This document shows, in pieces, positions 1-5,670 of a DNA stretch of 7,680 nt; the first letter of the stretch is position 1, and every line of letters starts with the position of its first letter. The notes below the pieces were generated by a model, which ran no database searches, was not told where the DNA came from, and saw only the letters and a program-made list of their open reading frames with translations. The translations under genes were made by a program, and so were the position numbers. This stretch comes from Lachnospiraceae bacterium UBA6452 (GTDB taxonomy: Bacteria > Bacillota > Clostridia > Lachnospirales > Lachnospiraceae), in NCBI GenBank assembly GCA_002441865.1, contig DJNY01000147.1, positions 1 to 7,680 on the forward strand. Direction: 5' to 3'.

Positions 1-773
1 TGGCATCTACCTGTGCATCCTGCATGTCACTGATGGCTGCCGGTGTTCCGATCAAGAAAATGGTAGCAGGTATTTCATGTGGTCTGGTAACAGGCGATAC
101 AGATGATGACTACATCGTTCTGACAGATATCCAGGGACTGGAAGATTTCTTCGGCGATATGGATTTCAAGGTAACAGGTACAACAGAAGGTATCACAGCG
201 ATCCAGATGGATATCAAGATCCACGGACTGACAAGACCGATCGTAGAAGAAGCGATCCGTCGTACAAGAGAAGCAAGACTTTTCATCATGGATACCTGTA
301 TGAAGCCTGCAATCGCAGAGCCTCGTAAAGAAGTTGGCAAGTATGCACCAAAGATCGTTCAGATCCAGATCAATCCTGAAAAGATCGGTGATGTTGTCGG
401 ACAGCGCGGTAAGACGATCAATGAGATCATTGCCCGTACAGGCGTTAAGATCGATATCACAGATGACGGTGCGGTTTCTGTATGCGGTACAGATGCAGAA
501 GCAATGCAGAGTGCGATCAAGATGATCGAAATGATCGCATCTGATTTTGAAGAAGGCAAGAAGTACACAGGTACTGTTGTCAGCATCAAGGAATTCGGTG
601 CTTTCATCGAGTTCGCACCTGGTAAGGAAGGCATGGTTCACATCTCCAAGATTGCAAAAGAGCGTATCAACCATGTAGAAGATGTTCTTACACTCGGTGA
701 TGTTGTTACAGTTGTCTGCCTCGGCAAAGACAAGATGGGCAGAATCAGCTTCTCCATCAAAGACTGCAAGTAA
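1..773 (+). CDS. pnp: Polynucleotide phosphorylase, C-terminal part (5' truncated by window)
   Basis: PNPase is a trimeric, phosphate-dependent 3'-5' exoribonuclease that degrades and processes mRNA in the cytoplasm. The reading frame is open from base 3, so the gene begins upstream of the window; about 256 of the usual roughly 700 residues are visible. The first visible residues (ASTCASCMSLMAAGVPIK) match the second RNase PH core. The active-site stretch with GDMDFK at 153-170 keeps the residues equivalent to E. coli Asp486 (144-146), Asp492 (162-164) and Lys494 (168-170). The KH domain follows (about 357-540) with its GxxG loop, GQRG, at 399-410. The S1 RNA-binding domain fills about 555-764 and includes GAFIEF and GMVHIS. 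The protein stops directly after S1, with no extra tail. A terminator follows 12 nt after the stop codon. The internal ATG at 24 lies inside the conserved core and is not the true start. Confidence 0.97.
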   Translation, partial: ASTCASCMSLMAAGVPIKKMVAGISCGLVTGDTDDDYIVLTDIQGLEDFFGDMDFKVTGTTEGITAIQMDIKIHGLTRPIVEEAIRRTREARLFIMDTCMKPAIAEPRKEVGKYAPKIVQIQINPEKIGDVVGQRGKTINEIIARTGVKIDITDDGAVSVCGTDAEAMQSAIKMIEMIASDFEEGKKYTGTVVSIKEFGAFIEFAPGKEGMVHISKIAKERINHVEDVLTLGDVVTVVCLGKDKMGRISFSIKDCK

Positions 774-785
774 GAATGATGAAAC

Positions 786-821
786 AAAAGCCGGACTGCT
801 TTATAGTGGTTCGGCTTTTTC
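786..821 (+). terminator. Rho-independent terminator of pnp
   Basis: A 14-bp stem, including three G-T wobbles, pairs 786-799 with 806-819 around the six-base loop TTTATA. It ends in a run of five T residues (816-820). It starts 12 nt after the pnp stop codon and separates pnp from the next transcription unit. Confidence 0.9.
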
Positions 822-854
822 TGTGTGCAAAGATATCATACCCCGGAATTATTA

Positions 855-883
855 TTTACAATATTCTGCAATCATGCTAAAAT
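855..883 (+). promoter_or_regulatory. Sigma-A-type promoter for the coiled-coil gene pair
   Basis: TTTACA (855-860) and TAAAAT (878-883) each match the sigma-A consensus at five of six positions and are separated by exactly 17 nt. A TG at 875-876 adds an extended -10. Transcription would start near 890, giving a leader of about 40 nt before the ATG at 930. The element lies just downstream of the pnp terminator, which supports independent expression of the pair. Confidence 0.7.
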
Positions 884-929
884 AAAAACAGCTTTTTGGT
901 AAATCCTACTATAGAAAGAGGCGTATCCA

Positions 930-1676
930 ATGGGATTTTTGGTAAAATTATTTGGTGGCGTAGAAAAGTCTGAAGTAGAGCAGATGAAAGCGAGCCATCA
1001 GGCAGAGCTTGATAAGATGAAGAAGCTGTATGCAGAACAGATTGACGAGATCCAGACAGCGTTCCGCATAAAGACCGCCAGCCTGAAAAGGGATCTGGAG
1101 GAATATAAGGAAAATAACAATACAGAAGAGCTGAGTGCAGCGCATGAGGCAGAGCTTGATAAGATGAAGAAGCTGTATGCGGAGCAGATCGACGAGATCC
1201 AGACGGCGTTCAGAGACAGAAACAATTCTCTGCAGACAGAGTTATCCCGTTATAAGGAAAAGAGCACAGTCTTTGAGAAAGAGATGAAAGAACGGGATGA
1301 GAAGCTTACAAAGATGAAAGATCTGTATAATGAGCAGATTGACGAGATCCAGACAGCATTTCGTCAGAAGAAGGAATCCGACCATGAAGCTGAAATGGAT
1401 CGCATGAAAAATATTTATGAGAGCATGCTGAAAGAAATTCAGGAGACATTCCAGGAAAAACTGAAACAGCTGCAGGATGAACTTGCGTCAGCAAATGAGC
1501 AGGTACAGCTTTACAAGACCGGAATGGAATCCCATGAGGCAGAGCTTGAAAAGATGAAAAAGCTGTATGATGAACAGCTTTTAGAGGTACAGACGGCTTT
1601 TCGGGAGAAAAATGCAGAGCTGCAGGGGCAGATCGACAGATTTAAAGCACAGCTTGGCAGCCTTCTTGCCGATTAA
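930..1676 (+). CDS. Repeat-containing coiled-coil protein, unknown function (248 aa)
   Basis: I do not recognise this family. The ATG at 930 follows an AGAGG ribosome binding site (917-921) by 8 nt. Residues 1-10 (MGFLVKLFGG) form a short hydrophobic and basic amphipathic segment of the kind that can anchor proteins to the inner membrane face; that role is inferred. Almost all the rest is charged, helical, coiled-coil-like sequence rich in Glu, Lys, Gln and Met, without Pro and with only three Gly after the first ten residues. It carries five copies of a 24-residue repeat starting at residues 23, 72, 122, 152 and 202, that is, at intervals of 49, 50, 30 and 50. There is no signal peptide, transmembrane helix or enzymatic motif. 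It is followed after 47 nt by a second coiled-coil gene whose C-terminus is homologous. A cytoskeletal, scaffold or membrane-associated structural role is possible but unproven. The opposite-strand open frames here are by-products of the repetitive coding sequence. Confidence 0.85.
   Translation: MGFLVKLFGGVEKSEVEQMKASHQAELDKMKKLYAEQIDEIQTAFRIKTASLKRDLEEYKENNNTEELSAAHEAELDKMKKLYAEQIDEIQTAFRDRNNSLQTELSRYKEKSTVFEKEMKERDEKLTKMKDLYNEQIDEIQTAFRQKKESDHEAEMDRMKNIYESMLKEIQETFQEKLKQLQDELASANEQVQLYKTGMESHEAELEKMKKLYDEQLLEVQTAFREKNAELQGQIDRFKAQLGSLLAD
996..1604 (+). repeat. Five-copy 24-residue (72-bp) coding repeat
   Basis: Copies lie at 996-1067, 1143-1214, 1293-1364, 1383-1454 and 1533-1604. Numbering the unit 1-24, Met8, Lys9, Tyr12, Glu18, Gln20 and Phe23 are invariant in all five copies and in the sixth copy in the next gene. 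Hydrophobic residues hold positions 5, 11, 16 and 19. Copies 1 and 2 differ at a single residue and at 7 of 72 bases, with a 34-base identical run, which suggests a fairly recent duplication. Copy 4 is the most diverged. Confidence 0.9.
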
Positions 1677-1723
1677 AACCGACAGGGGTAAAAATACTAT
1701 AGAATGTAATGGAGTGAATTGGG

Positions 1724-2401
1724 ATGGACAACAAAATACTGACTGAAGAAACAAAGGAAACAGAAAAAGAAGCAGCAAAAGAAGTGGAAAATGGGGTTTC
1801 CGCTTCGGATGAAGCAATCAAGGCCGTAGAAGCTATGAAAGCGGCTGCCAGTGCACAGCAGGCAGAAGACGCAGTTTATATTGAGCCGGGCATGGAATGG
1901 AGAAAGGCTCTGAAAAGCCTGGAAGAAGAGATTGAGAAGGAGCTTGGCAAAGCCAATGCTGTTGTAGCGGATGTCATTGCAAAGGAAAAGGCAAAGTGTA
2001 AAGATGCAGTGGCAAAAGAGTTTGCTGAAAAAGAAGCGGATATGAGTAAGGCGCATGAGGAAGAGACAAAGAAGCTGGCTGCGGAAAAGGAAGAGGCAGA
2101 AAAGAAGCTGGAAGAGCAGCATACGCAGGAACTCAAAGAGCTGACCCGGAAATATGAAGAGGAACTTAAAAACAGCAAAGAGACGCATGAAGCAGAACTT
2201 GAGAAAATGAAGAATCTGTATGATGAGCAGCTTGCAGAAGTACAGGAAGCATTCCGCGAAAAGACAGCAGGCTTCCGCAAAGAGATCGATCACTACAAGG
2301 AGCAGATAGAAGTACTTATGCTGCATATTGATGATCCGTTTGTGCTGCAGGAGATCCAGATGAAACAGTCCCAGCAGCCGCAGGAAAAAGAAGCAGAATA
2401 A
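1724..2401 (+). CDS. Coiled-coil protein sharing the 24-residue repeat, unknown function (225 aa)
   Basis: I do not recognise this family. The ATG at 1724 is placed 9 nt after GGAG (1711-1714). Residues 1-55 are acidic, Ala/Glu/Lys-rich and probably disordered. From about residue 58 to 200 the protein is a long charged coiled coil. His residues at 111, 133 and 155 occur at 22-residue steps in similar contexts, as if degenerate units precede the single well-conserved repeat copy at residues 155-178. That copy matches the last repeat of the upstream protein at 21 of 24 residues, and the similarity continues downstream (REKxAxxxxxID, then K-x-Q), so the two genes share a homologous C-terminal module. 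A short tail (LMLHIDDPFVLQEI, then a Gln/Glu-rich end) follows. No signal peptide or membrane helix is seen; there is one Cys (residue 92). It is probably co-transcribed with the upstream gene, with no terminator in the 47-nt gap, and closed by a terminator 32 nt after the stop. A heteromeric partner of the upstream protein is a reasonable inference. Confidence 0.85.
   Translation: MDNKILTEETKETEKEAAKEVENGVSASDEAIKAVEAMKAAASAQQAEDAVYIEPGMEWRKALKSLEEEIEKELGKANAVVADVIAKEKAKCKDAVAKEFAEKEADMSKAHEEETKKLAAEKEEAEKKLEEQHTQELKELTRKYEEELKNSKETHEAELEKMKNLYDEQLAEVQEAFREKTAGFRKEIDHYKEQIEVLMLHIDDPFVLQEIQMKQSQQPQEKEAE
2186..2257 (+). repeat. Sixth copy of the 24-residue repeat, in the second coiled-coil gene
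   Basis: This copy starts with HEAELEKMK at residue 155 of the second protein and keeps all six invariant residues (Met8, Lys9, Tyr12, Glu18, Gln20, Phe23). It is closest to copy 5 of the upstream gene at protein level (21/24), although many synonymous bases differ. That points to an older gene duplication than the copy 1/copy 2 event. Confidence 0.88.
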
Positions 2402-2430
2402 AATGAACAAAACCAAATAGAAAGAATACA

Positions 2431-2468
2431 AAGGACTTTGCAGTCACAGACTGTGAAGTCTTTTTTTT
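2431..2468 (+). terminator. Rho-independent terminator of the coiled-coil gene pair
   Basis: A 12-bp stem with two G-T wobbles pairs 2434-2445 with 2449-2460 around the loop ACA and is followed by eight T residues (2461-2468). The AAG before the stem can extend pairing into the T run. It begins 30 nt after the stop of the second coiled-coil gene and insulates the spoIIIA operon from upstream transcription. Confidence 0.92.
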
Positions 2469-2471
2469 CTG

Positions 2472-2500
2472 TCATAAGTTTGTCTCTTTTCTAATATGTT
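2472..2500 (+). promoter_or_regulatory. Candidate sigma-E promoter of the spoIIIA operon
   Basis: TCATAAG (2472-2478) fits the sigma-E -35 pattern at five of seven positions. AATATGTT (2493-2500) keeps the central ATA and final T of the sigma-E -10, with a 14-nt spacer, the usual distance. In Bacillus subtilis this operon is transcribed by sigma-E in the mother cell, which favours this reading. The match at -10 is imperfect, and an overlapping sigma-A reading (CTGTCA at 2469-2474, 17 nt, TAATAT at 2492-2497) cannot be excluded. Confidence 0.45.
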
Positions 2501-2523
2501 GTAGTGAGGAAGGAGAGGATCAC

Positions 2524-3468
2524 ATGCAAAAAACAACCAGTATATTACAGATGTTCCCGCAGAAGCTGCGGCTCTATTTTGAACAGGCGGCAGGCTGCGA
2601 AGATCTTGCTGAAATACGGATCCGGTGCAGACAACCTGTTATGTTAAAGCGGGGCGGAAACGAATACTATCTGGCTGCAGACGGAACTGTACATACAAAA
2701 CGACCGGAAGAATGTCTGGTTTTCAATGTGGGACAGGTAGAAAGTATTTTTGTACATTTATGCCAGTATTCCCCCTATGCCTATGGGGAAGAACTCAGGC
2801 AGGGTTTTATCACGGTGGCAGGAGGACACAGGATCGGTGTGTCAGGCCAGGTGCTTTCGGAAAATAAAAGTATCCGCAGTATCAGGAATATCCGGTTTTT
2901 GAATATGCGTATCTCCCATGAGATCAAGGGCGCAGCAGACGCGATCCTGCCTTATATCATGCAAAAAGATATGCCATGTAATACGATGCTGATCGCAGGC
3001 CCGGGGATGGGAAAGACAACCCTGCTGCGGGATCTCATCAGACAGATTTCCGATGGTTTTATGCTGGAGGGCAGAAAAATACCGGGGTATACGGTCGGTG
3101 TGGTAGATGAAAGAAGCGAGATTGCGGGATGCTTTCTGGGTGAACCGCAGAATGATGTGGGCATGCGGACAGACGTACTGGATAACTGCCCGAAAGATGC
3201 GGGTATGGAAATGCTGCTGCGCAGTATGGCACCACAGATCCTTGCAGTGGATGAAATTGCGACGGAGCGGGATGTGCAGACGCTGCAGAAGGCAATGCAT
3301 TGTGGCACAAAAGTACTGGCAACGGTACATGGGACTTCTTTTGCAGGACTGGAAAAGAAACTGTTTTTGCAGCCGCTTCTGCATATGCAGGAGTTTACAA
3401 GATTTGTTGTTTTAGAGGGACGGGGAACGAGCCTTGTATACAACGAGAAGGGAGAACGGCTTTTATGA
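2524..3468 (+). CDS. spoIIIAA: Stage III sporulation protein AA, secretion-type ATPase
   Basis: SpoIIIAA is a cytoplasmic P-loop ATPase related to the motors of type II and type IV secretion systems. It is thought to energise the mother cell-forespore channel. At 314 aa it is close to the Bacillus protein (about 307 aa). The N-terminal 150 residues include the family stretch SGQVLS and the RISHEIKGAAD region. The Walker A motif GPGMGKTT spans residues 159-166. DERSEIAG starts at residue 195, in the place of the acidic box of these ATPases. The Walker B stretch LAVDE is at 240-244, and ATVHG at 266-270 matches the conserved His region. The ATG at 2524 follows AAGGAG (2510-2515) by 8 nt. The gene opens the eight-gene operon, and its TGA overlaps the ATG of spoIIIAB by four bases, suggesting translational coupling. 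All nucleotide-binding motifs are intact, so it should be active. Confidence 0.96.
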   Translation: MQKTTSILQMFPQKLRLYFEQAAGCEDLAEIRIRCRQPVMLKRGGNEYYLAADGTVHTKRPEECLVFNVGQVESIFVHLCQYSPYAYGEELRQGFITVAGGHRIGVSGQVLSENKSIRSIRNIRFLNMRISHEIKGAADAILPYIMQKDMPCNTMLIAGPGMGKTTLLRDLIRQISDGFMLEGRKIPGYTVGVVDERSEIAGCFLGEPQNDVGMRTDVLDNCPKDAGMEMLLRSMAPQILAVDEIATERDVQTLQKAMHCGTKVLATVHGTSFAGLEKKLFLQPLLHMQEFTRFVVLEGRGTSLVYNEKGERLL

Positions 3469-3974
3469 AATGGATCGGATTTTTCCTTGTGCTGATAGGA
3501 AGCGGTGGTATTGGATTTTCACTTGTTCTGGAATATACGGGGCGGCTGCGGGAGCTGACAGTCGTCAGACAGATGATCCATTATATCGCAGATGCTATTT
3601 TATATGATGGTCTGCCGCTTGCGGAAGCATTTTTCAGATGCAGTATGCGTATGGAAGGGGAATATGGAGCGTTTCTGGAAAAAACAGCACAGCAGATCGA
3701 GACATTTTGCGGAGAAGATCCGGCGTGGCTCTGGAAAAGTAATGCTGCCATGCTGTCAGACCGGCTGAAAAAGAAAGACTGGGAAAAATTTGCGGACTGT
3801 ATGGCACAGACAGGTTTTTCGGATCCGGGCGGACAGGTGCAGGTACTCAGGCTTTATGAAGAGGAGCTGTCAGATCAGATCGTGAAACTGGAAAAACAAA
3901 AGGAAGAGAAATGTAAGCTGTATCAGACGATTGGTATCATGGCAGGAGTGTTTATCTGCATCCTGTTGTTTTGA
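3465..3974 (+). CDS. spoIIIAB: Stage III sporulation protein AB, GspF-like membrane protein
   Basis: SpoIIIAB is a mother-cell membrane protein of the SpoIIIA complex whose cytoplasmic domain resembles that of type II secretion GspF proteins; it probably works with the SpoIIIAA ATPase. The 169 aa match the usual length (about 171). Residues 3-23 form one transmembrane helix and residues 154-169 form a second at the extreme C-terminus. Between them lies a helical soluble domain with an RLREL segment (27-31) and the acidic LYEEELSDQI stretch (130-139). The start at 3465 is chosen because it overlaps the spoIIIAA stop (ATGA), has AAGGGAG 10 nt upstream (3448-3454) and gives the family N-terminus directly before the first helix. 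The same frame stays open upstream to 3300, but that part lies inside spoIIIAA. Confidence 0.93.
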   Translation: MKWIGFFLVLIGSGGIGFSLVLEYTGRLRELTVVRQMIHYIADAILYDGLPLAEAFFRCSMRMEGEYGAFLEKTAQQIETFCGEDPAWLWKSNAAMLSDRLKKKDWEKFADCMAQTGFSDPGGQVQVLRLYEEELSDQIVKLEKQKEEKCKLYQTIGIMAGVFICILLF

Positions 3975-4000
3975 GAACAGCAAAGTAAGGGAGAAAAAAG

Positions 4001-4195
4001 ATGAGCATAGCTCTTTTATTTAAGATGGCGGCAGTCGGGATATTAGTTACGATCCTGAGTCAGATATTGAAAAACAGCGGAAGGGAAGAATATTCTTTTT
4101 TTGTGGGTCTTGGTGGTCTCGTTTTGATCCTGACATGGCTTGTGCCTTATATCAGTGCATTATTTGACACGGTGGAAGCATTATTCCAACTGTAG
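4001..4195 (+). CDS. spoIIIAC: Stage III sporulation protein AC
   Basis: This small integral membrane protein of the SpoIIIA channel complex has 64 aa, near the family norm of about 65-68. Two transmembrane helices are visible, residues 4-23 and 32-52, joined by a short polar turn that contains KNSGREEY (24-31), a conserved stretch in this family. SpoIIIAC and SpoIIIAD are thought to form part of the membrane export apparatus. GGGAG (3989-3993) lies 7 nt before the ATG. The gene follows spoIIIAB after 26 nt and precedes spoIIIAD by 18 nt. Confidence 0.93.
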   Translation: MSIALLFKMAAVGILVTILSQILKNSGREEYSFFVGLGGLVLILTWLVPYISALFDTVEALFQL

Positions 4196-4213
4196 GAGGG
4201 AGGGCAGATACAA

Positions 4214-4597
4214 ATGGATGTCCAGAAGCTGATCCTGTTTGGAATGGTGGCGGCTGTCTTTGCGTTGCTTTTAAAATCTGTAAAAAATGAGTGGGGACAT
4301 CTTTTTTCACTGGCAGCGGCGCTGATGATAGCACTGTATCTGTTGGGGCTTTGTAAGGAAGCGGGTGATTTCCTGCTGGGAATTGGCAGATATGTAGAAA
4401 ATGCTTCCTCTTATATGCGTATTTTACTGAAGGCGGTCGGTATTACCTATTTATGCGAATTTACGGCGAATCTGTCAAGAGATACCGGAAACAGCCTGAT
4501 CGCGGGACAGATCGAACTCTGCGGGAAAATCGCCGTGCTGCTTCTGGGCATTCCTATTCTGGCTTCTTTGCTGCAGGTACTTGAGGGGTATTTATAA
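4214..4597 (+). CDS. spoIIIAD: Stage III sporulation protein AD
   Basis: This polytopic membrane protein of the SpoIIIA complex is 127 aa long (Bacillus form about 133 aa). Hydrophobic segments at about 5-20, 29-47, 68-84 and 102-122 suggest three or four membrane passes. The region YMRILLKAVGITYLCEF (67-83) and the following SRDTGNSLIAGQIELCGK stretch are characteristic of the family. The start at 4214 is preceded by a purine-rich double ribosome binding site: AGGAGGG at 4194-4200, which overlaps the spoIIIAC stop, and AGGG at 4201-4204. The TAA stop shares one base with the ATG of spoIIIAE (TAATG at 4595-4599), indicating coupled translation. Confidence 0.93.
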   Translation: MDVQKLILFGMVAAVFALLLKSVKNEWGHLFSLAAALMIALYLLGLCKEAGDFLLGIGRYVENASSYMRILLKAVGITYLCEFTANLSRDTGNSLIAGQIELCGKIAVLLLGIPILASLLQVLEGYL

Positions 4598-5643
4598 TGG
4601 AAGAATTATTACAGTATTTTGATTTCAGCGAGGTGGACCGTGTCACAACAAAGCTGGCAGGGGCGGATACGGTCAGCTTTTCGGATCTGTTTGGACTGCT
4701 TATAAAGGGAGATTTTACAGGTGCTTATAAGCTGCTCGTGCAGGAACTGGGGCAGCTATTCTTTCCGGGCATTACCGCCTTTCGGGAAATCCTGCTGACG
4801 ATCCTTGGAATTGGAATGGTGGCAATGTTGCTGCATTACCTGGCCGGCTTTGTGAAAAATAAGCAGGTGGCGGATATGACGGCGTATTTTATTTATCTTT
4901 TTATGATGATCCTGCTGTTCCGTTATGTGGCGACGATGCTTTCTCTTTCGGAGCAGAATCTGGAAAATCTGCGGGAGTTTATCGCTGTGCTGGTTCCGGG
5001 ATATTTCCTCTCTGTGTCACTGGCAGGCGGCAGTGTGGCAGCAACCGTGAATTACCAGTTTTTTCTGCTGCTTTTAGTGGGGATAGATTATATTCTGCTG
5101 AATCTGCTGCTTCCCTGCAGTAAGGGCTGCATCTATCTGGCTGTCATGAACGGGATTGATGACAGAGGACGGATGAAGGAGCTGATCAGGCTGGCGGAAC
5201 GTACGCTTTCTTTTGGTATCAAACTTTGCCTGACGGTCACGGTTTCGGTCAGTACGATGCAGAATCTGATCGCTTCGAAACTGGATGGCGTGCAGAAGTC
5301 CCTGCTGCAGCGGGCAATCGGCAGTATACCCGGAATCGGAGATCTGTCCGAATCTATGGTACAGGTTTTTATGGGATCGGCGGGGCTGATCCGGAATACG
5401 ATCGGAACTGCCGGTATGTGTATGCTGTTTTTCATTATGGTAAAGCCTCTTTTCCGGATCTTCTGTATATTGGCGGCAATGAAACTGGGAGGTGCCTGCC
5501 TGGGATTGATGGGCCTGAAGAATCTGGCAGCAGCTGTATCGCAGATCGGAGATGGAGGAATTCAGATCCTGAAGATCAATCTGTGCGGACTTCTGGTATT
5601 TTATATTGCAATCCTGATGACAATGATTATCGTGCGGGGATGA
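4597..5643 (+). CDS. spoIIIAE: Stage III sporulation protein AE, multipass membrane protein
   Basis: SpoIIIAE is the largest membrane component of the SpoIIIA complex and has been compared with export-gate permeases. This copy has 348 aa, against about 399 in Bacillus. Hydrophobic segments lie at about 65-85, 94-117, 130-150, 155-173, 206-225, 272-297 and 328-346. Conserved family regions include LVPGYFLSVSLAGGSVAA (132-149), SKLDGVQKSLLQRAIGSIPGIGDLSE (about 227-252) and LGLMGLKN (302-309). The start at 4597 has GAGGGG (4583-4588) 8 nt upstream and overlaps the spoIIIAD stop, so it is well supported. The protein therefore begins with a soluble, acidic segment (MEELLQYFDFSEVDR) and lacks the cleavable signal peptide known from Bacillus SpoIIIAE. 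The next gene begins 27 nt after the stop. Confidence 0.94.
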   Translation: MEELLQYFDFSEVDRVTTKLAGADTVSFSDLFGLLIKGDFTGAYKLLVQELGQLFFPGITAFREILLTILGIGMVAMLLHYLAGFVKNKQVADMTAYFIYLFMMILLFRYVATMLSLSEQNLENLREFIAVLVPGYFLSVSLAGGSVAATVNYQFFLLLLVGIDYILLNLLLPCSKGCIYLAVMNGIDDRGRMKELIRLAERTLSFGIKLCLTVTVSVSTMQNLIASKLDGVQKSLLQRAIGSIPGIGDLSESMVQVFMGSAGLIRNTIGTAGMCMLFFIMVKPLFRIFCILAAMKLGGACLGLMGLKNLAAAVSQIGDGGIQILKINLCGLLVFYIAILMTMIIVRG

Positions 5644-5670
5644 AGCATCACTGTGTGGGAAAGGAGAACT

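Noticed and set aside
75..674. Long open frame on the - strand opposite pnp (199 codons)
   Set aside because: It is antisense to strongly conserved PNPase sequence and its translation is Cys/Asp/Leu-rich without family features; it is a codon-bias shadow.
996..1604. CRISPR-like array because of regularly spaced repeats
   Set aside because: The repeats are in-frame coding sequence with uneven spacing and similar, not unique, spacers, and they translate to one coiled-coil motif.
1697..2431. 244-codon - strand open frame opposite the second coiled-coil gene
   Set aside because: It has a Phe/Leu/Cys-rich translation caused by the Glu/Lys-rich sense strand and would run through the terminator hairpin; there is no good ribosome binding site.
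5653..5670. GTG at 5653 as the spoIIIAF start
   Set aside because: It has no Shine-Dalgarno upstream, and the six extra codons would consist of the ribosome binding site of the ATG at 5671.
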